Positions 15,195-24,639 of a DNA stretch of 64,000 nucleotides are shown here, in pieces. Both the position numbers and the translations under genes were made by a program. The notes under the pieces were generated by a model that searched no databases, was not told where the DNA came from, and saw nothing but the letters and a program-made list of their open reading frames with translations. Origin of the DNA: Amycolatopsis coloradensis (GTDB lineage: Bacteria > Actinomycetota > Actinomycetes > Mycobacteriales > Pseudonocardiaceae). The stretch is from assembly GCF_001953865.1 (NCBI RefSeq), contig NZ_MQUQ01000005.1, positions 445,401 to 509,400 of the forward strand. The letters are read 5' to 3'. How positions within the stretch are numbered: the stretch's first letter is position 1; each line of letters opens with the position of its first letter.

Positions 15195-16775
15195 CTACTT
15201 CCAGTCGACCTGTGTGGACCGGTAGAAGTCGATTCCCTGCTGAACCCACCGCGGGCTCTGCTTCGCCAGCCGGAGCCGGTACGCGTCCCAGGTGCGGGAC
15301 GTCTTGGGCGACCAGCCGATCTCGGCGTAACCCGGCAACCTCGGGAACGCCATGAACTCGATGTGCTCACTGGTCACGAGCGTTTCCGACCACAGCGGCG
15401 CCTCGACGCCGATGACGTTGTTCTCCGTGACGCCCTGCAGATACGTGGCCGGATCCCAGTCGTAACCGGTCTTGACCTCGATCAGCCCGGCCCAGGCCAG
15501 CCCGAGCGGCGTCTGCGGGTGGTACTTCATGTCCATGTAGGCCTTGTTCGCGGGCGACATCAGGATCTTGTTGCCCCTGGCCGCCGCCGCGGCGACGTTC
15601 GCGTCGGTGCCGGTCGTGCCCCAGAACTGCGGGACGGCCGAGACCGGCGGGGTCGTCTTCGCGATGTCGTGCCAGCCGGTGATCAGCTTGCCGTACTTCG
15701 CGACGATCGGCTGAACCTTCTTGGCGAAGGTCTGGTAATCCTCCGGAGTGGTCGCGTGCGCCTCGTCGCCACCGATGTTGATGTACTTCCCCGGGGTGAT
15801 CGCGGAAAGTTCGCGAATGACGTCGTCGACGAACTTGTAGGTGATGTCGCTCTTGATGCACAGCGAGCTGTAGCCGACCTCGATGTCCGTGCGCGGCGGC
15901 ACCGCGACGCCGTCGCAGTTCAGCTCGGCGTAGGAGTGCTGGGCCGCGTTGGTGTGCCCCGGCATGTCGATCTCGGGAACGATCGTGATGTGCCGCGAAG
16001 CCGCGTAGCGCACCAGGTCCTTGTACTGCTCCTGCGTGTAGTACCCGCCGGGAGCGCCGCCGACGGCGGTCTGGCCGCCGACGGTCGCCAGCTTCGGCCA
16101 GCTCTTGATCTCGATCCGCCAGCCCTGGTCGTCGCTCAGGTGCAGGTGGAGGGTGTTGATCTTGTACTGCGCGATCTGGTCGATGTAGAGCTTGACCTGC
16201 GCCGGCGTGAAGAAATGCCGCGCGACGTCGAGCATCGCGCCGCGGTAGCCGAAGCGCGGGTAGTCGAGAACGGTGCCGCCCGAGACCACCCACGAGCGGT
16301 GCTGGACGGTCTTGGCTTCGATCGCCGACGGGAACAGCTGACGTAGCGTCTGCACGCCGAGGAACAGGCCCTCGTCGGTGTTCGCCTTCAGTGTCACGCC
16401 GGACGGCGACACCTTGAGCTGGTAACCCTCGGTGCCGACGCGGCCGCCCGCGCGCCCGGTTTCGAGGGAGATGGCCGGGCCGCCGCCGCGGTGGCCGCTG
16501 ACGACGGGAAGCCGGTAGCCGGTGGCGGGCCGGAGCAGTCCGGCCAGGTAGTCGGCGACCTGCTTGCCGTCGCGGTCGGTGCGGATGACGGTCGCGGGGC
16601 TGAGCCGGAAGTTCGCGCGTGGATCGGCCTTGGCGTCGACCGGCACGGGGACGACGTCGGTCACGCTCCGTTCGGCCTTCGCGTGTTGCGCCGCGTTCGC
16701 CGTCGCGGGCAGGCCGAACGTCACGAGACTCAGGACGGCCACGCCGAGCACGGTTCTGGACAGGCGTTTACTCAT
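15195..16775 (-). CDS. Secreted GH20 beta-N-acetylhexosaminidase
   Basis: 526 residues. Signal peptide 1-29 (KRLSRTVLGV... ATANAAQ), a GH20b-like N-terminal domain (about 40-165), then the catalytic barrel with MLDVARHFFTPAQVK, HLHLSDDQGWR and the catalytic pair in INIGGDEAH (Asp337-Glu338). It releases GlcNAc from chitin fragments or glycoconjugates by substrate-assisted catalysis. A DasR-like box lies upstream at 16817-16832, so induction by amino sugars is predicted. Confidence 0.95.
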   Translation of the reverse strand: MSKRLSRTVLGVAVLSLVTFGLPATANAAQHAKAERSVTDVVPVPVDAKADPRANFRLSPATVIRTDRDGKQVADYLAGLLRPATGYRLPVVSGHRGGGPAISLETGRAGGRVGTEGYQLKVSPSGVTLKANTDEGLFLGVQTLRQLFPSAIEAKTVQHRSWVVSGGTVLDYPRFGYRGAMLDVARHFFTPAQVKLYIDQIAQYKINTLHLHLSDDQGWRIEIKSWPKLATVGGQTAVGGAPGGYYTQEQYKDLVRYAASRHITIVPEIDMPGHTNAAQHSYAELNCDGVAVPPRTDIEVGYSSLCIKSDITYKFVDDVIRELSAITPGKYINIGGDEAHATTPEDYQTFAKKVQPIVAKYGKLITGWHDIAKTTPPVSAVPQFWGTTGTDANVAAAAARGNKILMSPANKAYMDMKYHPQTPLGLAWAGLIEVKTGYDWDPATYLQGVTENNVIGVEAPLWSETLVTSEHIEFMAFPRLPGYAEIGWSPKTSRTWDAYRLRLAKQSPRWVQQGIDFYRSTQVDWK

Positions 16776-16816
16776 GGAGCACCTCCGGTCGGGGTAACTG
16801 GAGACTCTCTGCTCTT

Positions 16817-16832
16817 AGAGGTATAGACCAAT
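16817..16832 (-). promoter_or_regulatory. DasR-responsive element (dre)-like box
   Basis: On the minus strand the site reads ATTGGTCTATACCTCT, against the dre consensus ACTGGTCTAGACCACT known from Streptomyces: 13 of 16 positions agree. It lies about 42 bases upstream of the hexosaminidase start, in the expected promoter position. DasR is the GntR-type GlcNAc regulator of chitin use. Confidence 0.7.
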
Positions 16833-16884
16833 AGGGCAAAGCCGACAACACCCGATCGGACTACGGAGGCGTACCGGTCACCGG

Positions 16885-18756
16885 TCATTCACCGCGCAAG
16901 ACCGCTTTCAGGGCATCGAGAACGCTCGCGTCCTCGATCGTCGAGGGCACCGCTTCGTCGCGGCCGTCGGCGATGCCTCGCATGGTCTTCCGCAGGATCT
17001 TGCCGGACCGCGTCTTCGGCAGCGCGTCCACAATGGACACATCGCGGAACGCGGCGACCGGTCCGATGTCGCGCCGCACCAGCGCGACCAATTCGGTCTC
17101 GATCGTTTCGGCGTCGGCGTCGACCCCCGACTTCAGCACCACGAAACCACGTGGAAGCTGGCCCTTGAGCTGGTCCCGGACACCGATCACCGCGCATTCG
17201 GCGACGGCGGGGTGCGACGCCAGCACGGCCTCCATCGAACCGGTCGAAAGCCGGTGACCCGCGACGTTGATGACGTCATCGGTGCGGCCCATGACGAACA
17301 GGTAACCGTCTTCGTCGACGTATCCGGAGTCACCCGTCAGGTAGTGGCCGTCGTACCGCGAAAGGTACGACTCGTGATACCGCTCGTCGTCCTGCCACAG
17401 GGTCGGCAGCGAACCCGGCGGGAGCGGCAGCTTGATGACGATGGCGCCTTCCCGCCCGGCGGGGAGGGCGTCGCCCGCCTGGTCCAGGGTCCGCACGTCC
17501 CAGCCCGGAACCGGTTTCGTCGCGGAACCGGGTTTGACCGGCATCGGTTCCAGGCCGCGCGGATTCGCCGCGATCGGCCAGCCGGTCTCGGTCTGCCACC
17601 AGTGGTCGATCACCGGCACGCCGAGTTTCCCGTGCGCCCAGTGATACGTCTCCGGATCGAGCCGTTCGCCTGCCATGAACAAGGACTCGAACCCGCCGAG
17701 CTGGTATTTCTTCACTTCGTCCGCGTCCGGGTCGGCCTTCTTGATCGCCCGCAACGCCGTCGGCGCGGTGAACAGCGCCTTCACCCCGTGGTCGGCGATG
17801 ACCCGCCAGAACGCGCCGGCGTCGGGAGTCCCGACCGGCTTGCCCTCGTACATCACCGACGTCGCCCCGATCAGTAACGGCGCGTACACGATGTAGGAAT
17901 GGCCGACGACCCAGCCGACGTCCGACGCCGTCCACCACACGTCGCCGTGATGGACGTCGTAGATCGCGCCCATCGACCAGGCCAGCGCGACCGCGTGCCC
18001 GCCGGTGTCGCGCACGACGCCCTTCGGCTTCCCCGTGGTGCCGGAGGTGTACAGGATGTACAGCGGATCGGTCGCCGCGACCGGCACCGGATCGGCGGGA
18101 GCGGCCTTCGCGACCAATTCGGCCCAGTCGACGTCGCGCTCGCCCAATTCGGCACGGGCTCGTTCCCGCTGCAGCACCACCACCTTGTCCGGCTGATGCG
18201 CCGTGCCCGCGAGCGCCTCGTCGATGATCGGTTTGTACTCCACGACCCGCGTCGGTTCGATCCCGCACGACGCGGCCACGACGACCTTGGGTTTCGCGTC
18301 TTCGATCCGCGCCGCCAGTTCCTTCGGCGCGAACCCGCCGAACACCACCGAATGCACCGCGCCGAGCCGGGCGCACGCGAGCATCGCGATCGCGGCCTCG
18401 GGGACCATCGGCAGGTACACGATGACGCGGTCGCCCTTTTCGACGCCGAGCGAGGCGAGCGCGCCGGCGAACCGGGCGACCTCGTCCAGCAGTTCCGCGT
18501 AGGTGAACCGGCGAACCGAATCGGCCACCGGCGAATCCCAGATCAGCGCGACCTGGTCGCCGCGGCCGTCCCGGACGTGCCGGTCGAGCGCGTTGAACGC
18601 GGTGTTCAGCTCCCCGTCCGGGAACCAGCGGTAGAAGGGCGCCTTCGACGCGTCGAGAGCCCGCGTCGGCGGGTGGGTCCAGTCGATCGCCCGCGCGGCG
18701 TCGAGCCAGAAACCCTCCGGGTCTTCGAGGCTCCGCCGGTAGGACTCGGAGTACAT
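16885..18756 (-). CDS. prpE: Propionyl-CoA synthetase-type acyl-CoA ligase
   Basis: 623 residues. It activates a short acid to acyl-AMP then acyl-CoA. AMP-binding core TSGTTGKPKG (237-246), WWQTETGWPI, YLTGDSGYVDEDGY and the C-terminal catalytic Lys in KTRSGKILRK. The WWTASDVGWVVGHSYIVYAPL segment and overall length are those of PrpE/ACSS3-type rather than acetyl-CoA synthetases (Acs). The C-terminal Lys is a known site of acetylation control in relatives. Confidence 0.88.
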   Translation of the reverse strand: MYSESYRRSLEDPEGFWLDAARAIDWTHPPTRALDASKAPFYRWFPDGELNTAFNALDRHVRDGRGDQVALIWDSPVADSVRRFTYAELLDEVARFAGALASLGVEKGDRVIVYLPMVPEAAIAMLACARLGAVHSVVFGGFAPKELAARIEDAKPKVVVAASCGIEPTRVVEYKPIIDEALAGTAHQPDKVVVLQRERARAELGERDVDWAELVAKAAPADPVPVAATDPLYILYTSGTTGKPKGVVRDTGGHAVALAWSMGAIYDVHHGDVWWTASDVGWVVGHSYIVYAPLLIGATSVMYEGKPVGTPDAGAFWRVIADHGVKALFTAPTALRAIKKADPDADEVKKYQLGGFESLFMAGERLDPETYHWAHGKLGVPVIDHWWQTETGWPIAANPRGLEPMPVKPGSATKPVPGWDVRTLDQAGDALPAGREGAIVIKLPLPPGSLPTLWQDDERYHESYLSRYDGHYLTGDSGYVDEDGYLFVMGRTDDVINVAGHRLSTGSMEAVLASHPAVAECAVIGVRDQLKGQLPRGFVVLKSGVDADAETIETELVALVRRDIGPVAAFRDVSIVDALPKTRSGKILRKTMRGIADGRDEAVPSTIEDASVLDALKAVLRGE

Positions 18757-18939
18757 CGAATGCTCCTTCGCGCTCGGGTACGGACCCCATCATGGACTCA
18801 CCACCGGGTGAACGCCTGGTGATAACGACGGGGAGACGCCCGCGGCAACCCGGCAACCCCGTGAGGGCACAGGGCGTCCTAAGCTGAACCGGGGGAAAAC
18901 CGCCGGAAACGGTCTCGACTAGCGAGGGGAGCAGGGTCC

Positions 18940-20724
18940 ATGGGACTAGCGAGCGCGCTGCTTTCGTTCGCGCACAGCCTGTTCGGGCCAGGGATCTGGC
19001 CAGGGGACTGGGTGTGGGCGACGAGCACCGCGGGAGCGCTGGTCGCGCTGCTGCCCGCACTGGGAGCGATGATCGTCGCGATCATCCGCAAAGGCACCGG
19101 CAATCGCTACGACGTGGTGACCCTGTCCATTTTCGGTGGGATCGGCGTCGTCGCCGTCTTCCTGCTGCCGTGGCTGCTGGCGACCGGCGTTTCGCAGGCC
19201 TATCAGGAGGCCGCCTCGTCGAAGTCGGTCGGTGATTCCGGGTTTTCCGCCAGTGACCTGTCGACGTTCAACTCCGACTACAGCCCGTTGATCGGCGCGC
19301 AGAGCGAGTACCTCGGCCGCGGCCAGAACGTGTACGAGGTCCTGTTCTATCCGAACGGGATGCAGCTGAGCTACATCTTCTACCTGATCCTGCTGGTCGG
19401 TTTGCCCGCGCTGTCGCTGCTGTTCGTGATGCTGCAGGCACGCACGGCGTTCCGTCGCGGCCCGAAGTGGCCTTCGCGGTTCTTCTGGATCCCGTTCGTG
19501 CTGATGGTGCTGGCGAGCGTCGGCATGGGGGCGAACACCGCTGTGCACTTCTGGCTCGGCTTCCTGCCGTTCAGCGTCCTCGGCCTGATCCCGGTCGCAC
19601 TGGTCGGCCCGCCGCCGTGGTCGGTGATCAACCGGCCGGATCCGCAGCCCCGGCAGAAGATCGAGCCGTACCGTCCAGAGCCGCCCGCCCCGCAGCCGCA
19701 GCAGCAGTTGCCGCCCCCGCCGCCCAAGCAGTACCCGGCGACGGCGCTGGCGCAGGCCCCCGAACCGCCGCCCGCGCTGGCTGCGGTGCCGGGCCCGGTC
19801 CCGGCGCCCCCGGGTTCCCGCAATTCCGGCGGCGGCCGCTACAAGCGCGTCCGGCGGCTCGGCCACGGTGGCTTCGGCACCGTCTGGGAAGCGGTCGACA
19901 CCCAGCTCAACCGCACTGTCGCGCTGAAGATCGCGCACGCGCCGGACCGCGACACCGAGGAGCGGATGCAGCGCGAGGCCAGGGCGCTGGCCGTCGTGAA
20001 CCATCCCAACTGCGTCCGCGTGTACGACCTCGTCGAGGAGCCGGACGGGCTCGCGCTGGTCATGGAATACCTCGAAGGCAAGTCGCTGTCCGAGATCGTC
20101 GACTCGCAGGGCCCGCTCGACGACATCGCCGCCGGGCGGCTCTGGTCGACCATGGCCGGCGCGCTCGCCGCGGCGCACGAAAAGGGCGTGCTGCACCGCG
20201 ACCTCAAGCCGTCGAACATCATCCTCGACCGCAACGGGCTGGCCCACCTCATCGACTTCGGCATCGCCCGCAGTCAGGGCGACTCGAAGATGACCGCGAC
20301 CGGGATGATGATCGGCACGCCGGACTTCGTCGCCCCCGAGCAGGCGATGGGCTCCCCGGCGAGCCCGGCGTCGGACGCGTGGCAGCTCGCCGCGACGGTC
20401 AGCTACGCGCTTTCGGGCCAGCCGCCGCGCGGCACCCGGGAGACCCCGATGGCCGCGCTGATGGCCGCCGCCCGCGCCGAACCGGTCTCGAAGCTGCCGA
20501 ACCGCAGCGCGCACGCCCGGATCCTCATCGCGTCACTCGACCAGGAGCCCCGCCGTCGGCCGACGCTCGCCGCCGTGCGGCGCGACGTCGAAGGCTGGCT
20601 CGCCCGTGCGGGCAAGTCGCCGGACGGTCCGGTGACCCAGGTCGTGCCGCGCCGCCCTCCGCGGCAGCAACAACCGCAGCAGACGCGCCACCAGCAGCCG
20701 CAGCCCCAGCGTCACCCGCGCTGA
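18940..20724 (+). CDS. Ser/Thr protein kinase with N-terminal five-TM domain
   Basis: 594 residues in reversed order compared with PknB-type kinases. Five TM segments come first (about 27-49, 59-83, 142-167, 181-201, 205-223) with a 58-residue external loop (84-141). A Pro/Gln-rich linker (224-299) then leads to a complete kinase domain (301 to about 565): GHGGFGTVWEA, Lys330 in VALKIA, HRDLKPSN (catalytic Asp421), DFGIAR, APEQ. All catalytic residues are present. The C-terminal tail is again Pro/Gln-rich. No known sensor domain (PASTA, NHL) is seen. A GGGGAGCAGG Shine-Dalgarno precedes the ATG. Confidence 0.93.
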   Translation: MGLASALLSFAHSLFGPGIWPGDWVWATSTAGALVALLPALGAMIVAIIRKGTGNRYDVVTLSIFGGIGVVAVFLLPWLLATGVSQAYQEAASSKSVGDSGFSASDLSTFNSDYSPLIGAQSEYLGRGQNVYEVLFYPNGMQLSYIFYLILLVGLPALSLLFVMLQARTAFRRGPKWPSRFFWIPFVLMVLASVGMGANTAVHFWLGFLPFSVLGLIPVALVGPPPWSVINRPDPQPRQKIEPYRPEPPAPQPQQQLPPPPPKQYPATALAQAPEPPPALAAVPGPVPAPPGSRNSGGGRYKRVRRLGHGGFGTVWEAVDTQLNRTVALKIAHAPDRDTEERMQREARALAVVNHPNCVRVYDLVEEPDGLALVMEYLEGKSLSEIVDSQGPLDDIAAGRLWSTMAGALAAAHEKGVLHRDLKPSNIILDRNGLAHLIDFGIARSQGDSKMTATGMMIGTPDFVAPEQAMGSPASPASDAWQLAATVSYALSGQPPRGTRETPMAALMAAARAEPVSKLPNRSAHARILIASLDQEPRRRPTLAAVRRDVEGWLARAGKSPDGPVTQVVPRRPPRQQQPQQTRHQQPQPQRHPR

Positions 20725-20731
20725 CCTGCGA

Positions 20732-20806
20732 AAGGGGAGCAAGGGACCTTTGCTAGCGTTCGTTAGCGTACTAACTAACGCTAGCGAAGGTCCCTTGCTC
20801 CCCCTT
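20732..20806. terminator. Long 35-bp hairpin between convergent kinase and lipoprotein genes
   Basis: The arms (20732-20766 and about 20771-20806) pair over about 35 bp with two or three mismatches around a CGTA loop. The outer part contains AGCAAGGGACCTTTGCT, which recurs in the hairpin at 48307-48371. It can form on either strand and so can end both converging transcripts. Confidence 0.85.
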
Positions 20807-20813
20807 GGTCGAT

Positions 20814-21383
20814 TCAGGCGATGATGACCCAGGCCCCGTCGCGCCACGCCATGGTGAACGTTTTGGGGTCGGCCGCCATCATCGCCGCCTGCGGCGAGAT
20901 CGCCCCCGGCGGGACCACGACCTTGTCCGGGCCCTTGCTCTGCACCTTCGCCCGGTCGACGCGGGTGAGCTTCAGCTTCTTGAGGTCGTCCTCCGAGAAC
21001 ATCCCGAACTGCATCGGGGTGAGGGAGCGGCACTCCTTCATCCCGCCGTCGAAGGCCGGTGCCGTGATCCGGCAGACCGTTTCGAGGTCTTTGGCGCCCA
21101 GCGCGTGGTGGTAGTCCTCCATCGTGCTCGCCGCCCCGTCCGGGGTGTGCGCCGCCGAGCCGCCGGTGGCGGGCTTGGTGACCTCGGAGACGGTCGCGGC
21201 GGTCGCCGAAGGCCTTGAAGCGCTGGGCTGCGCGGTCGTGCTCACGCTCGTGCTCGGCGCCTCCGAAGTGCTCGGAACGGCCGAAGTCTGGGGCGACGCG
21301 GTTCCCGGTGTCTGCTCTTCGCAGCCGACGATCAAGAACAACGCCGTGGCCGCAAGGGCCACTCCGAGCGGTCGGATCGTCAT
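20814..21383 (-). CDS. Lipoprotein with Ser/Thr-rich spacer and NTF2-like C-terminus
   Basis: 189 residues. The signal peptide ends in the lipobox LIVGC (Cys21). It is followed by about 60 residues rich in Ser, Thr, Ala and Pro, then a folded domain (about 85-189: DYHHALGAKDLETVCRITAPAF... TMAWRDGAWVIIA) with the form of a small NTF2/SnoaL-like domain containing two Cys. The Ser/Thr-rich spacer resembles substrates of protein O-mannosylation, and the pmt gene is the next gene upstream; that link is an inference. Confidence 0.75.
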   Translation of the reverse strand: MTIRPLGVALAATALFLIVGCEEQTPGTASPQTSAVPSTSEAPSTSVSTTAQPSASRPSATAATVSEVTKPATGGSAAHTPDGAASTMEDYHHALGAKDLETVCRITAPAFDGGMKECRSLTPMQFGMFSEDDLKKLKLTRVDRAKVQSKGPDKVVVPPGAISPQAAMMAADPKTFTMAWRDGAWVIIA

Positions 21384-21509
21384 GATTCCCCCTGTCGAAC
21401 TGCTACTGACCAGGGGAGAGTAACAACCTGACTCGAAGTGTCACAGCCAAATGGGGAAACCCGCCCTCGACGGGAGACCGAGCCGCTCCGGTCTGGTGCC
21501 TTTGGTCGC

Positions 21510-21531
21510 GTTCGCGGTGTTCACCGCGAAC
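21510..21531. terminator. Perfect hairpin between pmt and lipoprotein genes
   Basis: GTTCGCGGTG-TT-CACCGCGAAC, a 10-bp stem 36 bases past the pmt stop. No T-tract, so termination strength is uncertain. Confidence 0.45.
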
Positions 21532-21566
21532 GCTCGCTCGTGTGCTGATGAAGCCGACCTGCCCGT

Positions 21567-23138
21567 TCACTTCCAGGACGGAAGCCACAACTCGGCGTTC
21601 CAGTGCTCGTTGGTGATCGCGTTGCCGTTGAGGATCGGCCACAACCAGGCGAAATTGGCCACGACGAGACCCACATAGAGTGCGACGACGAGCATGCCGG
21701 TACCCCGCCGTTCGAACCCGCGTTTCGCGGCGCCGAGGATCTGGCCGAGGACCAGCGTCAACCCCAGTACCAGGAACGGCGCCAGTGGCGTCGCGTAGAA
21801 GTAGTACATCTGGCGGTCGAGGTTGGTGAACCACGGCAGGAAACCGGCGAAGTAGCCGACGAGCACGGCGGCGTAGCGCCAGTCCGCGCGGAAGACCGAC
21901 CGCCACAGGCTCCAGCCCAGCATCGGCAGCGCCAGCCACCACATCGCGGGCGTCCCGATCAGCATCGTCGCCCGGATACAGGTCGACTCGCCGCAGCCGG
22001 TCGCGTCGGTGCCCCCCGCGTACGCGTAGAGCATCGGCCGCAGCCCCATCGGCCAGGTCCACGGCTTCGACTCCCAAGGATGCGGCTTGTCCTTGGGGGT
22101 CACGAGGTTCGCGTGGAAGTCGAGGACGTTCATCGTGTAATCGCCGAGTGACCGCAGCGCGGGTGGCATCCAGGCCCAGAAACCGGGGTCGAGATCTTTG
22201 ATCGACACATAGTTGCGGTCGGTCGCGGTCTCGCTCGCGAACCAGGCCCAGTAGCAGGCGAGATACACCAGGACCGGGATGACGACGATCGCCCACAGCG
22301 CGGGCAGCACGTCGCGGCGCAGCGTGCCGGCCCACGGCCGCCGCACCCCGGCGGCGCGGCGCGCGGCGACGTCGAAGAAGACGGTGAGCAGCCCGAACGC
22401 GGCGATGTAGTACAGCGCCGACCACTTGACGCCGAAGGTCAGCCCGATCATCAGGCCGCCGGCGAACCGCCACCACCGGAAACCCAGCTTCGGACCGAAC
22501 CGGGACTCGCCGATCCAGCCTTCGCGGACGGCCACGGCCAGCCGCCGCCGTACCTGGTCGCGGTCGCACAGCACACAGGCGAACGCGGCGAGCACGAACA
22601 CCGCGATGAAGATGTCGAGCATGCCCATCCGTGACTGCAGGTGCAGCACGCCGTCGCTGATCACCAGGATTCCGGCGACCGCGCCGAGCAGTGTCGAACG
22701 GGTGAGCCGCCGCGCGACCCGGATGGTGAGGAACACGATCAGCGTGCCCGCCAGCGCGGGCATGATCCGCCAGCCCCAGGCGTTGTAGCCGAACAGCCAC
22801 TCGCCGATCGCGATGAGGTGCTTCGCCAAGGGCGGGTGCACGATCAGCTCGTAGCCGTAGTTGTCTTCGTAACCGCCGTTGCGCAGCATCTGCCACGCCT
22901 GCGGGACGTAGTGCTTCTCGTCGAAGACGGGGGTGCCCTTGTCCGTGGGCGTGGCCAGGTTCTGGATCCGGACGACGCCGCCGATGAGCGTCAGGACCAG
23001 CGTGACGATCCAGCCGCGCAGGCGGTCGGTCGGCATGCCGCGGCCGAGGAGGGTGGCCTCCCGGTCGCTCGGTGGCCGGAGCGCGTCGACCGGATCCGGC
23101 CGCACGCTCTCGTTGTCACGGGTCAGCAGCGCGGTCAC
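21567..23138 (-). CDS. pmt: Protein O-mannosyltransferase (GT39)
   Basis: 523 residues, polytopic with about 11 TM segments. It transfers mannose from polyprenyl-phosphate-mannose to Ser/Thr of exported proteins. The first external loop holds the essential acidic pair in TPVFDEKHYVPQAW, and QSRMGMLDIF in the middle is typical. The partner order pmt/rsmI, divergent, is the same as Rv1002c/Rv1003. GTG start at 23138, 8 bases past a TAGGAT box, so probably leaderless. Confidence 0.95.
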   Translation of the reverse strand: MTALLTRDNESVRPDPVDALRPPSDREATLLGRGMPTDRLRGWIVTLVLTLIGGVVRIQNLATPTDKGTPVFDEKHYVPQAWQMLRNGGYEDNYGYELIVHPPLAKHLIAIGEWLFGYNAWGWRIMPALAGTLIVFLTIRVARRLTRSTLLGAVAGILVISDGVLHLQSRMGMLDIFIAVFVLAAFACVLCDRDQVRRRLAVAVREGWIGESRFGPKLGFRWWRFAGGLMIGLTFGVKWSALYYIAAFGLLTVFFDVAARRAAGVRRPWAGTLRRDVLPALWAIVVIPVLVYLACYWAWFASETATDRNYVSIKDLDPGFWAWMPPALRSLGDYTMNVLDFHANLVTPKDKPHPWESKPWTWPMGLRPMLYAYAGGTDATGCGESTCIRATMLIGTPAMWWLALPMLGWSLWRSVFRADWRYAAVLVGYFAGFLPWFTNLDRQMYYFYATPLAPFLVLGLTLVLGQILGAAKRGFERRGTGMLVVALYVGLVVANFAWLWPILNGNAITNEHWNAELWLPSWK

Positions 23139-23146
23139 GGGGCATG

Positions 23147-23152
23147 ATCCTA
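23147..23152 (-). promoter_or_regulatory. -10 box TAGGAT for pmt
   Basis: On the minus strand TAGGAT ends 8 bases before the pmt GTG, with no Shine-Dalgarno. It stands back to back with the rsmI promoter 43 bp away. Confidence 0.5.
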
Positions 23153-23194
23153 CGGGCGGAAGAGTGAACTCGGTGTCCGGATCTGCGAACCGGT

Positions 23195-23200
23195 TAACCT
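23195..23200 (+). promoter_or_regulatory. -10 box TAACCT for leaderless rsmI
   Basis: TAACCT ends 6 bases before the rsmI ATG at 23207 and there is no Shine-Dalgarno. Confidence 0.6.
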
Positions 23201-23206
23201 TCGTGA

Positions 23207-24046
23207 ATGACCGAAGGACGCCTCGTGCTGGCAGCCACCCCGCTCGGAGACGTCCGCGACGCTTCGCCGCGCCTGTCCGAAGCCCTCGCGACGGCCGATG
23301 TGATCGCCGCCGAGGACACCCGGCGCCTGCGCTCGCTCACCGCCGCACTCGACGTTTCGCCGGTCGGACGGGTGGTCAGCTTCTACGAGGACGTCGAGAC
23401 CGCCCGTCTGCCGAAACTGCTCGAATCGCTTCGATCGGGCGAGACGGTGGTGTTGGTGACCGACGCCGGGATGCCGAGCGTCTCGGATCCCGGCTTCCGC
23501 CTGGTGGCGGCCTGTGTCGAGGCGGATGTGCCGGTGACCTGCCTCCCCGGCCCGTCCGCGGTGACCACGGCGCTCGCGCTGTCCGGGCTCCCGTGCGACC
23601 GTTTCTGTTTCGAAGGATTCGCTCCGCGCAAGCCCGGTGAACGCGCCAAATGGCTCGGGTCGCTGAAGGACGAGCCCCGCACGGTCGTGTTCTTCGAGTC
23701 TCCGCACCGCCTCGCGAGCACGCTTTCCGATGCCGCCGACGTCCTGGGCCCCGATCGTCGCGCCGCGGTCTGTCGCGAATTGACCAAAACGTATGAAGAG
23801 GTCAAGCGCGGTAATTTGCCTGATTTGGCCGCCTGGGCAAACGAGGGGGTCAAGGGGGAGATCACGGTTGTTCTCGCAGGGGCGCCTCCGCGTTCGGTGA
23901 GCGTCGCGGACCTGGTTTCGGAAGTTTCGTCGCGGGTCTCGGCGGGCGAACGCCTCAAGTCCGCCGCCGCCGAGGTCGCCGAGGCCACCGGGGTCTCCAA
24001 GAAGGAGCTTTACGACGCCGTGCTCGCGTCCCGCACCAAGAGCTAG
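23207..24046 (+). CDS. rsmI: 16S rRNA (cytidine1402-2'-O)-methyltransferase
   Basis: 279 residues. Methylates the ribose of C1402 in the decoding centre, using SAM. Tetrapyrrole-methylase fold with LVLAATPLGDVRDASPR at the start, AAEDTRRLRSL, VLVTDAGMPSVSDPGFRLV and PCDRFCFEGFAPRK, all signature RsmI blocks. Its stop codon overlaps that of the convergent regulator (CTAG). Confidence 0.95.
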   Translation: MTEGRLVLAATPLGDVRDASPRLSEALATADVIAAEDTRRLRSLTAALDVSPVGRVVSFYEDVETARLPKLLESLRSGETVVLVTDAGMPSVSDPGFRLVAACVEADVPVTCLPGPSAVTTALALSGLPCDRFCFEGFAPRKPGERAKWLGSLKDEPRTVVFFESPHRLASTLSDAADVLGPDRRAAVCRELTKTYEEVKRGNLPDLAAWANEGVKGEITVVLAGAPPRSVSVADLVSEVSSRVSAGERLKSAAAEVAEATGVSKKELYDAVLASRTKS

Positions 24047-24597
24047 GACAGCAAGGCCGCCGCGGCCGCATACGCCTTCGCGGCGTCGGGCTCGGCGCCG
24101 GTGATGACGTCGGTGTAGATGAAGGATTCCCCGATCCGCACCAGCAGGTAGGCCAGGTCCTCGACCGGCAGCGGTGGGGCAAGCCGTCCGGCCGCGACCT
24201 CTTCGTCCAGGAACTCGCGCATCTTCGCGATCGCGCGACTTTGGACCACGCTGGCCTTCGTCGTCAGGATCCGCAGCGCGCGCTCCGGTTCGGCGCGCAG
24301 GAACTCCCGGAACGGTTTCGAGTCGTTCACGGTCCGGACGAAGGTGCCGACGAGGTCCGCGATCCCTTCCGAGCCGCGCCCGAGTTTGTCGGAAGCCCGC
24401 GTTTCGAAGACCTCGACGGTCATCGACCACAGGATCTCGCCGAGCAGCTGATCCCGGCCGCCGACCCAGCGGTGCAGGGTGGCTCGGCTGATTCCCAGCT
24501 CACCCGCGAGATCCCGCATGTCCACCCGGCGGCCCGCCAGGAACCAGGCGCGCGCGATCGTGAACGCGCGCAGGGCGTCCGGGCGCGACGAAGTCAA
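24043..24597 (-). CDS. QsdR-type TetR-family regulator
   Basis: 184 residues. The N-terminus (ALRAFTIARAWFLAGRRVDMRDLAGELGISRATLHRWVGGRDQLLG) has the HTH with the H-R-W-V-G motif of the QsdR subgroup; QsdR represses a quorum-quenching lactonase in Rhodococcus. TTG start at 24597 is the first in-frame start after a stop. It is divergent from a quinone reductase gene, with a palindromic operator at 24640-24661 between them. Confidence 0.85.
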   Translation of the reverse strand: MTSSRPDALRAFTIARAWFLAGRRVDMRDLAGELGISRATLHRWVGGRDQLLGEILWSMTVEVFETRASDKLGRGSEGIADLVGTFVRTVNDSKPFREFLRAEPERALRILTTKASVVQSRAIAKMREFLDEEVAAGRLAPPLPVEDLAYLLVRIGESFIYTDVITGAEPDAAKAYAAAAALLS

Positions 24598-24639
24598 CTG
24601 GCGTTCGAGTGCGGTGTCGATGAGTGAAACATATCACGC

